Source: Candidatus Sulfotelmatobacter sp. (GTDB lineage Bacteria; Acidobacteriota; Terriglobia; Terriglobales; Acidobacteriaceae). From it: 5,529 nucleotides of DNA. A program made the position numbers and the translations under genes. Location: positions 1 to 5,529 of the forward strand of contig JASHTD010000326.1 of assembly GCA_030040725.1 (NCBI GenBank). The letters are read 5' to 3'. A model generated the notes under the pieces. It saw only the letters and a list, made by a program, of their open reading frames with translations, was not told the DNA's origin and made no database searches. Below are positions 1 to 5,260 of the stretch, in pieces (position 1 is the first letter of the stretch; each line of letters starts with the position of its first letter).

Positions 1-1425
1 GGACAAAACAATGTCGCTGTCGGCTACAGTTCCCTGCTACAGAACACCACGGGGAGCTCCAACACGGCAGTTGGTGCCACTGCAGGTATCACCGCCGATA
101 ACAGCGCCATGACTGGATCCAACAATACTTTCCTGGGTTCTAACGCTATGGCCTCGACCGGTACATGGAGCAATGCCACAGCCATCGGGTTCACTGCGCA
201 GGTCGCTGAGAGCAATGCAATCGTGCTGGGCGGCACGGGCACAAATGCAGTTGACGTCGGAATCGGCACGACCAAACCTCTCGCCAGGCTCACCATCAGC
301 GGATCAGAGACCACCGCCAACGGTTCGGGAGCCGGCATTCAGCTCACCAACACTGCTTCCGGAGGAATGGATTATTACTTCCGAGTCGGCGCCACCGGGA
401 CCAACACAGGAGCTGGGAATATGAGCATCGCCAATGATGACGAGTACATCATGACTTTTACTCCGCCCGGGAACGTCGGCATCCTGAACCCGAGTCCCTC
501 CTACACTCTCGACGTCTACGGCACCGGCCATTTCACATCGGCAGTCACGTTCGGCTCGCCGGTGACCTTCGCCAGCGGGCAAACCTTCCCAAGCACTATC
601 AGCGGTGTGACCGCGGGCGCCGGCCTTAGCGGCGGTGGAACAAGCGGCAACGTCACACTTTCTCTGGCATCAAACGGGTGCTCTCCGGGATATGCGATTA
701 CCGCTTTACCGACTGTTTGCTCGCCCTTCGCTAGCCTGGGAATGAATACATTCACTGGTTCCCAGACGGTGGGCGGCAATTTGATCGAAACGGCGAACAT
801 TGGCATCGGCACCGCCTCGCCGGCTGGTCCCTTGCATGTTAATGGTCCTTATAGCGCGCCAGCTTCCGGCCAAGCATCCGGCAATAATGGGTTATTGCTG
901 GGAACGGACGGAGATACGAGCTACAAGTGGGTTCAAAGCTACGGTGGGCCGTTGGCCCTCAACCCCGAGGGGAACAATGTCGGCATTGGGACGTCGACGC
1001 CCAATGCGTCGCTAGCTGTGAATGGCAGTTTTTCCCTCGGAGGCGACACGCCGATGAGCCACAACCCAAGAATGACATTTTCCAGCTTTCTCCCGGGGAA
1101 CCTCGGTAACGACCCCATCGGCGGCGTATTCATGAACGATGTCGCCATCACGATCACGAGGCTCACCGCGACTTCAAACAGCCCGGGCGGCGGTTGCAGC
1201 CAGTATGCGTCGCTCCTAGTTAGCGGATGGAATACGGATTCCGTATATTTTACTTTGTACCTGAACCTGTTCGACGGGGAGGACTTGTCAGACTCGGGCG
1301 CTATCAGCGTCAGCATACCCGCTGGAGCCGGGGTTTACATCGCCAGCACAGGAGCCAGCGGCTGTGGGGTGACAGGCCAGTCGCCGTCCGATGTCAACGT
1401 CACCATGCAGTACGTGATGAACTGA
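1..1425 (+). CDS. Tail-fibre/adhesin-like repeat surface protein, C-terminal part (5' end off window)
   Basis: The frame is open from base 1 to the TGA at 1423-1425, so the ATG at 109 is internal and the true start lies to the left; 474 residues are visible. Residues 1-85 carry degenerate 'NTAVG'/'NATAIG'/'SNAIVLG' repeats resembling YadA-type heads and phage tail-fibre shafts, a left-handed beta-roll in known relatives. Four 'GIGTxxPxxxLxVxG' units follow, starting near bases 256, 472 (degenerate, VGILNPSPS), 793 and 976. A 'TAGAGLSGGGTSGNVTLSL' segment lies at about 610-666. The last 120 residues are a beta-rich, Thr/Ser/Gly-rich domain with two Cys, ending in 'VTMQYVMN'. I see no S74 chaperone or YadA anchor. 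Proteins of this build are abundant in Acidobacteriota and have no proven function. An extracellular, probably multimeric adhesin or fibre is inferred. Family confidence is high, role confidence low. Confidence 0.9.
   Translation, partial: GQNNVAVGYSSLLQNTTGSSNTAVGATAGITADNSAMTGSNNTFLGSNAMASTGTWSNATAIGFTAQVAESNAIVLGGTGTNAVDVGIGTTKPLARLTISGSETTANGSGAGIQLTNTASGGMDYYFRVGATGTNTGAGNMSIANDDEYIMTFTPPGNVGILNPSPSYTLDVYGTGHFTSAVTFGSPVTFASGQTFPSTISGVTAGAGLSGGGTSGNVTLSLASNGCSPGYAITALPTVCSPFASLGMNTFTGSQTVGGNLIETANIGIGTASPAGPLHVNGPYSAPASGQASGNNGLLLGTDGDTSYKWVQSYGGPLALNPEGNNVGIGTSTPNASLAVNGSFSLGGDTPMSHNPRMTFSSFLPGNLGNDPIGGVFMNDVAITITRLTATSNSPGGGCSQYASLLVSGWNTDSVYFTLYLNLFDGEDLSDSGAISVSIPAGAGVYIASTGASGCGVTGQSPSDVNVTMQYVMN
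256..1023 (+). repeat. Four protein-level 'GIGTxxPxxxLxVxG' repeats within the first CDS
   Basis: Repeated motif at VGIGTTKPLARLTISG (from 256), VGILNPSPSYTLDVYG (from 475), IGIGTASPAGPLHVNG (from 799) and VGIGTSTPNASLAVNG (from 979). The second copy has lost the GIGT core. Spacing is irregular, so these are modular boundary motifs between inserts and not a strict tandem array. The conservation is at the protein level, with little identity at the DNA level. Confidence 0.8.
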
Positions 1426-1464
1426 GGTTTGTGCGCCTAAGAACGGGGCAAGAGTGATGAGAAT

Positions 1465-1500
1465 GCGCGACCACCTGCGGTCTGGCGCTTTCTACATTTT
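1465..1500 (+). terminator. Terminator-like hairpin after the first CDS
   Basis: Forty bases after the stop codon, GCGC-GACC (1465-1472) pairs with GGTC-(tg bulge)-GCGC (1479-1488) around the loop acctgc, and is followed directly by TTTCTACATTTT. The stem is imperfect and the T-tract is interrupted, so this is a plausible but weak intrinsic terminator for the upstream surface-protein gene. Confidence 0.4.
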
Positions 1501-1652
1501 ATGTGGAGATTTGTGGCGCTGCTGCTGAAAAACAGATCACAAACCGGGCGCAATAAACGACCCATATCGGAACAAAGGTAGTGCGAGATTTCAGAAGGGG
1601 AAGAACAAGTGAAAAGGCCCGGGACGTTCGCAACTTTCACAAATCACCCTAA

Positions 1653-1664
1653 TGGGCCGGCCCA
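1653..1664. repeat. Perfect 12-bp palindrome TGGGCCGGCCCA
   Basis: The sequence is self-complementary over 12 bases, with outer CTAA/TTAG arms offset by three bases. It sits about 110 bases upstream of the secreted-protein start and is followed by GTTTTTG. It could be a dimeric regulator site, part of a bidirectional terminator, or part of a dispersed palindromic repeat; the sequence alone does not decide. Confidence 0.45.
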
Positions 1665-1761
1665 GCTTTAGTTTTTGTGCGCCACCCCGTCGGGGCTGCC
1701 CTAGCTTTCGCGCTTTTCGAAAGGTGGCACCGCGCGATTTCGGGTCCATGAATTTTGAAAT

Positions 1762-1767
1762 GAGGAG
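1762..1767 (+). promoter_or_regulatory. Ribosome binding site GAGGAG that fixes the start at 1775
   Basis: GAGGAG is followed by a 7-base spacer (aaatcaa) and ATG at 1775. Upstream in-frame ATGs at 1652, 1748 and 1760 have no comparable Shine-Dalgarno sequence, and starting at 1775 gives a protein that opens with a normal signal peptide. Confidence 0.8.
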
Positions 1768-1774
1768 AAATCAA

Positions 1775-3208
1775 ATGAAAAGAATGCAAGTGGCGGACTT
1801 GCGGAATTTGTTTAGAGCGGGCAAGCTCGCTCGATGGCAGCGGGCCCTTACGGTGGCGGTTGTGTGCGCCGGAACGGCCATGATGGCGCAAACACCTCTG
1901 GCTAGTTTCAACGGTACCGATGGCAATGAGCCAAACGGTCTGGCGCAGGGGACGGATGGAAATTTCTACGGCACCACGCAGCTGGGCGGCGCCAAGAACC
2001 TGGGAGCTATCTTCAGAATCACACCCAGCGGAAGACTGGGCGCTTTACTCAGCTTTAGCGGCACTGATGGTTCCTACCCCAATGCCGGGCTGACCCTCGG
2101 TTTGGATGGCAATTTCTACGGCACAACGGGTTCCGGAGGAGTGAATGAAGGAGGCACGGTTTTCCAATTCAATCCATCCACAAGGAAGCTGACCGTGCTA
2201 TGGAATTTCCCCAGCGGCAAAGGGGATGGCAGCGAGCCGCAGGCATCTCTGGTCCTCGGCGCCGATGGCAACTTTTATGGAACCACGGCTCTGGGCGGAA
2301 AATACAGCTCGGGCATGGTTTTCAAGATCACCCCAAGCGGCACGCTGACCTCGCTTTACAGCTTCTGTGAAGAGGGCTATCCATGCCAAGCCACTGGCAT
2401 GCAGCCTGAGGCCAGCCTGGTGCAGCTGGCCGGCTCACCTTTTTACGGCACAACCCGCGAGGGCGGAGAACACATGTCAGGCACGATATTCCAAATTACT
2501 CCAACGGGAACGCTAACTAAAGTGTACGACTTTGAGAACTCGCCTTCTTCTGGATTGGTGTCAGAAGGGACTCATCTTTACGGAACAGCGGGCTACGGCG
2601 GCGCCTATGGGTACGGATGGATTTACGAAATTGGGTATTTGGGGGGCCCCCCCGCCACGATCTACAGCTTCTGCTCGCAGACCGGCTGCCCAGACGGCGA
2701 AGATACCGCGGGACAGCTGCTTTTGGGAAGTGATGACAATCTCTACGGGACAACCTACTTCGGCGGTAGCGACAATGACGGCGTTGCTTACGAGTTCAAT
2801 CTCAGCACTAACGCGTTCACGACAATGCACAGTTTTGTCGGCAGCGATGGCCTCAACCCGGCATCCGGCATGATTGAAGCCACGAGCGGGGTATTGTATG
2901 GAACCACCACCGGCGGAGGAGCGAATGGCGATGGCACGGTGTTCAGTCTGAGATCTTCGACTTTGCACGGCTTCATCGAGTCTGTCCCTATCGCCGGTCC
3001 TGTGGCTGCGAATGTCATTATTCTCGGAAACAACCTGACTGATGCAACCAGCGTTACATTTAACGGCACGGATGCGATATTCAGAGCCGTGTCAAATGCC
3101 GAGATCACGGCGACGGTTCCAAGCGGCGCAACTACGGGCAAGGTCAAGGTAGTTACTTCAACGGGCAAGACACTGACCAGCAACGTGGAATTCTGGGTCA
3201 CGCCTTGA
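1775..3208 (+). CDS. Secreted GloVer tandem-repeat protein (seven repeats) with C-terminal IPT/TIG-like domain
   Basis: A 477-residue exported protein. Residues 1-38 form a signal peptide: a long basic n-region, a hydrophobic stretch ALTVAVVCAGTAMMA, and probable cleavage after MMA. There is no proper lipobox, because V30 precedes C31. Seven repeats follow, each of the form 'P.a.L..g.DGnfYGTT..GG....Gtvf.itpsg.l..lysF', with YGTT or its variant at residues 65, 115, 168, 224, 269, 324 and 375. This is the TIGR03803-type 'GloVer' repeat (Gloeobacter/Verrucomicrobia), common in secreted acidobacterial proteins. Residues about 400-477 resemble an IPT/TIG immunoglobulin-like domain (NVIILGNNLTDATSVTFNG...TSNVEFWVTP). 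Seven repeats of 45-56 residues suggest a seven-bladed beta-propeller, which is inference. The gene stands alone, convergent with the minus-strand pair. The biological role is unknown; surface binding is possible. The start at 1775 rests on the strong ribosome binding site. Confidence 0.93.
   Translation: MKRMQVADLRNLFRAGKLARWQRALTVAVVCAGTAMMAQTPLASFNGTDGNEPNGLAQGTDGNFYGTTQLGGAKNLGAIFRITPSGRLGALLSFSGTDGSYPNAGLTLGLDGNFYGTTGSGGVNEGGTVFQFNPSTRKLTVLWNFPSGKGDGSEPQASLVLGADGNFYGTTALGGKYSSGMVFKITPSGTLTSLYSFCEEGYPCQATGMQPEASLVQLAGSPFYGTTREGGEHMSGTIFQITPTGTLTKVYDFENSPSSGLVSEGTHLYGTAGYGGAYGYGWIYEIGYLGGPPATIYSFCSQTGCPDGEDTAGQLLLGSDDNLYGTTYFGGSDNDGVAYEFNLSTNAFTTMHSFVGSDGLNPASGMIEATSGVLYGTTTGGGANGDGTVFSLRSSTLHGFIESVPIAGPVAANVIILGNNLTDATSVTFNGTDAIFRAVSNAEITATVPSGATTGKVKVVTSTGKTLTSNVEFWVTP
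1895..2960 (+). repeat. Seven GloVer-type protein repeats
   Basis: The YGTT-type tetrapeptide codons begin at 1967, 2117, 2276, 2444, 2579 (YGTA), 2744 and 2897. The spacings are 50, 53, 56, 45, 55 and 51 residues. Repeats one to four and six are the clearest. The fifth is shortened and lost both the DGN before, and the TT after, the YG core. Repeats three, four and six end in 'YSF', and four and six are flanked by short Cys-containing loops. Confidence 0.9.
2972..3205 (+). other. IPT/TIG-like Ig domain encoded at the 3' end of the secreted-protein gene
   Basis: Residues about 400-477 show the usual order: a short proline/glycine linker (VPIAGPVAA), a strand NVIILGNNL, then SVTFNGTDAIF, then AEITATVPSGATTGKVKV, and a terminal SNVEFWVTP strand. 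This 'G.nLt.atsVtFnGt.a.f...s..eItatvP.gattGkvkV.t..G' pattern is typical of IPT/TIG domains at the C-termini of secreted acidobacterial proteins, where they act as Ig-like spacers or binding modules. Confidence 0.75.
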
Positions 3209-3473
3209 CTTAGCTCGCGGCGACGCTGCTGAAGGGTTTGCACCCCTTTTCCATGCGTCGCAGCTTGGCGCTGAGGGACGGCGCCCAGGCTCAAAAACGA
3301 AATCGACGAAAGGCGCCCAGAAGCATCGGGCGGCGCAAACTCCCGCTATTTTTAAGAACATGGGCGCCCTTCAGTTGCTGACCCGACGCTCTATTAAATA
3401 CACAGGTCCTGCAGTCTTAGGCAGTTTCTCGTAAGGGTCTCCCGCGAACGCGAAACTGGCTGAGGTGGCACAC
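3209..3473. other. Convergent intergenic region with several stem-loops
   Basis: No gene is visible between the converging stop codons. GCGACGC (3220-3226) pairs with GCGTCGC (3255-3261), enclosing a second stem AAGGG/CCCTT (3232-3236/3244-3248). GGCGCCCA occurs twice directly (3280-3287, 3312-3319) and once inverted (3361-3368). CGGG (3327-3330) and CCCG (3342-3345) form a weak stem followed by TATTTTT. CAGTTTC (3422-3428) pairs with GAAACTG (3452-3458). AGGTG-gca-CACCT (3463-3475) overlaps the stop codon of the minus-strand gene. Together these could end transcription from both sides, but no single one is a textbook intrinsic terminator. Confidence 0.55.
3217..3264 (+). terminator. Candidate 3'-end stem-loop of the secreted-protein gene
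   Basis: The hairpin starts about ten bases after the stop. It has a 7-bp perfect outer stem (3220-3226 with 3255-3261), two further GC pairs beyond one mismatch, and an inner 5-bp stem AAGGG/CCCTT. There is no T-tract after it, so it may be an mRNA 3'-end stabiliser or a Rho-independent-like stop of low efficiency. Confidence 0.35.
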
Positions 3474-4076
3474 CTAGCGCGGCGCTCCTGCGCGCCGACG
3501 GAGCCTTACGAGATTCTTCAGCAGCAACTGTCGACTCGTCGTCCGATAGCGTTGCAACTTGCTTAGGCTGACGGTCGAGGCATCGTCATCCATCGCATTC
3601 TGCAAACACTTCTCTTCCAACTTCAACGCCCGCTGCTGATGAGACCACTCCACGATGATGGCTTGCAGCAGCTCGTCGGCACGCTCGTCGTCGATCACAG
3701 ATTCTTTTCGCAGACGTTCGCACAGCGCGCGCAACTCGGGGTCGATTGGCGCGCCATCAGGAGCAAACAACCCCTTTTCACAAAGTAGCCCGTGCGTCAC
3801 TGCGTTACGGGAGCTGTAAGCCTTGCCCCTCTCGGTCCGCGGGCCCGTGGACTTCTTCGCATTCGCGCGATTGGCCAGCAGCTTGCGCTCGGAAATCATG
3901 CGCGGTCGAACCATCTGGACTGAAGCTTGCGTCCCCCCCGCTTTCTGTCCAGGCTCTTCCTCGCTCGCGGTCAGCACTTTTGAGGGTGCTGGCTGTACGC
4001 TGGCATCGGAGGGGGGCGAGGAAGAATGGCTCTCAGCGCTATCTAGCGGCAACTGATTTCGATTCGGTTCGGACAT
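3474..4076 (-). CDS. Unknown-function protein with 'ANRANAxKSTGPRT...HGL' motif
   Basis: A 200-residue protein of a family common in Acidobacteriota, Planctomycetota and some Proteobacteria, with no function I can name. Residues 1-60 are Ser/Pro/Glu/Gln-rich and probably disordered. Residues about 62-99 carry the family signature: LLANRANAKKSTGPRT, then GKAYSSRNAVTHGLL, which is strongly basic. A helical core with a conserved-type Trp (LLQAIIVEW) follows, and the C-terminus ends in a 'LQRYRTTSRQLLLKNLVRLRRR' type helix. The basic motif hints at nucleic-acid binding, which is inference only. It is the second gene of a minus-strand pair, 71 bases after its relative. The start at 4076 is preferred because AGGAG (4083-4087) then has a 6-base spacer; the adjacent ATG at 4079 leaves only 3 bases. 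The stop is TAG. Confidence 0.85.
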   Translation of the reverse strand: MSEPNRNQLPLDSAESHSSSPPSDASVQPAPSKVLTASEEEPGQKAGGTQASVQMVRPRMISERKLLANRANAKKSTGPRTERGKAYSSRNAVTHGLLCEKGLFAPDGAPIDPELRALCERLRKESVIDDERADELLQAIIVEWSHQQRALKLEEKCLQNAMDDDASTVSLSKLQRYRTTSRQLLLKNLVRLRRRAGAPR

Positions 4077-4082
4077 CATGGA

Positions 4083-4087
4083 CTCCT
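4083..4087 (-). promoter_or_regulatory. Ribosome binding site AGGAG of the second minus-strand gene
   Basis: On the minus strand, AGGAG-tcc-ATG-ATG: the spacer is 3 bases to the first ATG (4077-4079) and 6 bases to the second (4074-4076), favouring the second. The site lies 8 bases downstream of the intercistronic stem-loop, so pairing or melting of that hairpin could affect ribosome access. Confidence 0.65.
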
Positions 4088-4095
4088 GTTTATGG

Positions 4096-4142
4096 CTGGC
4101 GACACGGGACGGCGGGATGAACCCGCTCGCCCGTGCCGCCAG
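4096..4142 (-). promoter_or_regulatory. Long intercistronic stem-loop between the paired minus-strand genes
   Basis: A 47-base inverted repeat. CTGGCG (4096-4101) pairs with CGCCAG (4137-4142), and CACGGG (4103-4108) with CCCGTG (4130-4135). GCGGG (4112-4116) pairs with CCCGC (4122-4126) around the loop ATGAA. One position (4102/4136) forms a G-U wobble in minus-strand RNA, and a 3x3 internal loop separates the inner stem. That gives 17 Watson-Crick pairs. It begins 5 bases after the upstream stop codon and ends 8 bases before the next ribosome binding site. No T-tract follows, so it is more likely an mRNA processing, stability or attenuation element, or a REP-like repeat, than a simple terminator. 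Confidence 0.75.
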
Positions 4143-4147
4143 TAAGG

Positions 4148-4969
4148 TTATGCGGCTGTGGGGAGGTCCGCCGCGGGAATTTCGCCAGCACTGTTTGCCG
4201 CGGGCTCCGTCTCCTGCGTGGAGGCGTGATCCTTCGGCGGCAGAGGCACCGCCGTGGAAGGCTGGACCTGCGGCGCGCGCTCCTGCTGATTGCTAGTTTG
4301 TGCTCCCGTCTCCGCGGCAGCCCCGTCTGTTGCTGGCTGCTCTTGGATGCAAGCCGCGCTGGGGGATGTGGTCGACGCCACCTGCTCAGGCTGGTCCGAT
4401 TTTCTAGTAGCATTCGGCTCCAATTCAGGTGAGGAATCAGCGGCAGTCGCCCGAGCTTCGGTTGTTTCCCAGCCAGCTTCGAGCGCTGCTGCTTCTTCAT
4501 TTTCCTTCTCGATTTGCCTCAGCATTTGCAAACTTTTGTCGAGGTTGCGCCGCGCCGCGCCGACGTACCGTGTCATACAATCCATATAATTCTGATAAAA
4601 CGCATAGCCCTCGGCCATCGACTTTTGCTCGTACTCGAGTCCTTTGGACATGCGCCAGTAATCGGTAATCAGCATTTCAATGTGTAACAAGCTGACTACA
4701 TCAACCCGATTGGGATCAAAGCGGTCAGTGAGGCTGCGGTGCAGTTCCTGAATCGCATCTTTCGGTTTTCTGTTGGAATCAGCCGTCTTACGAACCAACA
4801 AGCCGTGCTCGCCAGGTTGGAAGGTGTTTCCCCAGCCGCGGCTCGACCGCCGTGAGTTCGTCTTGGGGGTTGGTGGGTTATTGGTTTGTGCCTTGGAGAC
4901 GGTCGGGTTGGATTTTGCTTCGACGTTCTCCAGCCGAGTTTTGTAGTTTTTGTTACTTTCAGAAGCCAT
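4148..4969 (-). CDS. Unknown-function protein, divergent relative of its downstream neighbour, with long disordered tail
   Basis: A 273-residue protein I cannot name. Residues 1-45 are Asn/Lys/Ser/Thr-rich and end in a basic patch (PKTNSRRSSRGWG). 'FQPGEHGLLVRK' (50-61) matches the HGLL end of the neighbour's signature. Residues about 70-165 are helical: 'LTDRFDPNRVDVVSLLHIEMLITDYWR', then 'YMDCMTRYVGAARRNLDKSL' and 'LRQIEKENEEAAALEA', likely coiled coil. This F.P...LL...I...WR...RY....R.L.K.L..LR pattern follows the same family as the downstream protein, although the 'ANRANAxKSTGP' part is missing. Residues 166-273 are Ala/Thr/Pro/Gln/Glu-rich low complexity, probably disordered. It has no signal peptide or membrane segment. 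It is the first gene of the pair, with AGGAGG five bases before the ATG and a TAA stop. Confidence 0.85.
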   Translation of the reverse strand: MASESNKNYKTRLENVEAKSNPTVSKAQTNNPPTPKTNSRRSSRGWGNTFQPGEHGLLVRKTADSNRKPKDAIQELHRSLTDRFDPNRVDVVSLLHIEMLITDYWRMSKGLEYEQKSMAEGYAFYQNYMDCMTRYVGAARRNLDKSLQMLRQIEKENEEAAALEAGWETTEARATAADSSPELEPNATRKSDQPEQVASTTSPSAACIQEQPATDGAAAETGAQTSNQQERAPQVQPSTAVPLPPKDHASTQETEPAANSAGEIPAADLPTAA

Positions 4970-4974
4970 TTCGG

Positions 4975-4980
4975 CCTCCT
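4975..4980 (-). promoter_or_regulatory. Ribosome binding site AGGAGG of the first minus-strand gene
   Basis: Minus strand AGGAGG-ccgaa-ATG is a full-strength Shine-Dalgarno sequence with a 5-base spacer. It supports the start at 4969 and suggests that the first gene is well translated. Confidence 0.8.
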
Positions 4981-5184
4981 CTAAATTGTTGAATTGAGGT
5001 GGGCGGGAACGATTCTCACCCGTGGATTCAGCCAGCCCGAATTGGTTCCGGCGAGACTAAATCCCCCATAAAGTGATACCGATATTCGCTCGATTTTATT
5101 GGTTAACAATGGCGCGAGAGCTCCGCCGGTTTCCGCCATCAAGCCGGCGCAATTTGGACGTCAGGGGGCCCTGGTGTGGGAGGT

Positions 5185-5199
5185 CCTGCCGCAGGCAGG
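5185..5199. repeat. Perfect GC hairpin CCTGCC-gca-GGCAGG
   Basis: A six-base perfect stem with a three-base loop, extended by G-T/G-C pairs to 5182-5202. A second small hairpin (5226-5240) lies 27 bases further on. Neither is followed by a T-run on either strand. Confidence 0.5.
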
Positions 5200-5260
5200 G
5201 CTAGGGAAAGCTTCCTACCGAGCGGCTCCCCTGCCGGGAGTGGGATCGGGCGGAAGGAGT

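Larger units (their letters stand above)
1426..1774. other. Intergenic region with palindrome and GC-rich inverted repeat
   Basis: No convincing gene is visible. It holds the terminator-like hairpin above and a perfect 12-bp palindrome, TGGGCCGGCCCA (1653-1664). The palindrome is flanked by CTAA (1649-1652) and TTAG (1668-1671) arms and followed by a T5 run. A GC-rich imperfect inverted repeat, CCCC-gtc-GGGG, lies at about 1685-1695. Any promoter for the downstream secreted protein should be here, but I cannot point to a credible -35/-10 pair. A frame open from an ATG at 1652 runs into the downstream gene, yet it has a non-secretory, Pro/Arg-rich start and no good ribosome binding site, so I treat 1652-1774 as untranslated. 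Confidence 0.5.
4970..5260. other. Intergenic region with GC-rich hairpins upstream of the minus-strand pair
   Basis: No convincing gene is visible. The part nearest the minus-strand start (about 4981-5110) is AT-richer and should hold its promoter and leader, but no clear promoter hexamers stand out. The distal part is hairpin-rich: CCTGCC-gca-GGCAGG (5185-5199, extendable by wobble pairs to 5182-5202) and CTCCC-ctgcc-GGGAG (5226-5240). These sit just past the end of the truncated surface-protein frame and could be its former 3' region, a terminator without T-tract, or part of a dispersed repeat. Confidence 0.5.

Noticed and set aside
939..1316. 125-codon minus-strand open frame
   Set aside because: Antisense shadow of the first surface-protein gene, with no recognisable motif.
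109..1425. ATG at 109 as the start of the first gene
   Set aside because: The frame is open to base 1 and the upstream residues (NNVAVGYSSL, SNTAVGATAG) are clear family repeats, so the gene continues off the left edge.
1652..1774. N-terminal extension of the secreted protein from ATG 1652
   Set aside because: No ribosome binding site, starts inside a palindrome, and would bury the signal peptide 41 residues in; the start at 1775 has GAGGAG at a 7-base spacing.
1862..1870. Lipobox around Cys31 of the secreted protein
   Set aside because: The residue before the Cys is Val, not Gly/Ala/Ser, and a normal signal-peptidase I site (MMA) follows, so a lipoprotein is unlikely.
2788..3294. 168-codon minus-strand open frame
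   Set aside because: Antisense shadow of the repeat protein; no ribosome binding site or family resemblance, and the plus-strand gene explains the region fully.
4148..4474. Low-complexity Ala/Thr/Pro/Gln tail as a frameshift artefact
   Set aside because: The tail is in frame through to a TAA placed just before the intercistronic hairpin, and composition is typical of a disordered linker, so it is probably genuine.
4090..4500. 136-codon minus-strand frame, Arg-rich
   Set aside because: Overlaps the low-complexity tail of the minus-strand gene 4148-4969 in another frame; Arg/Pro-rich composition is what GC-rich out-of-frame reading gives.
5081..5109. Possible minus-strand promoter TTGTTA-N17-AATATC upstream of the gene pair
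   Set aside because: Spacing is ideal and the -35 matches 4 of 6, but the -10 matches only 3 of 6, so I cannot support it from sequence alone.
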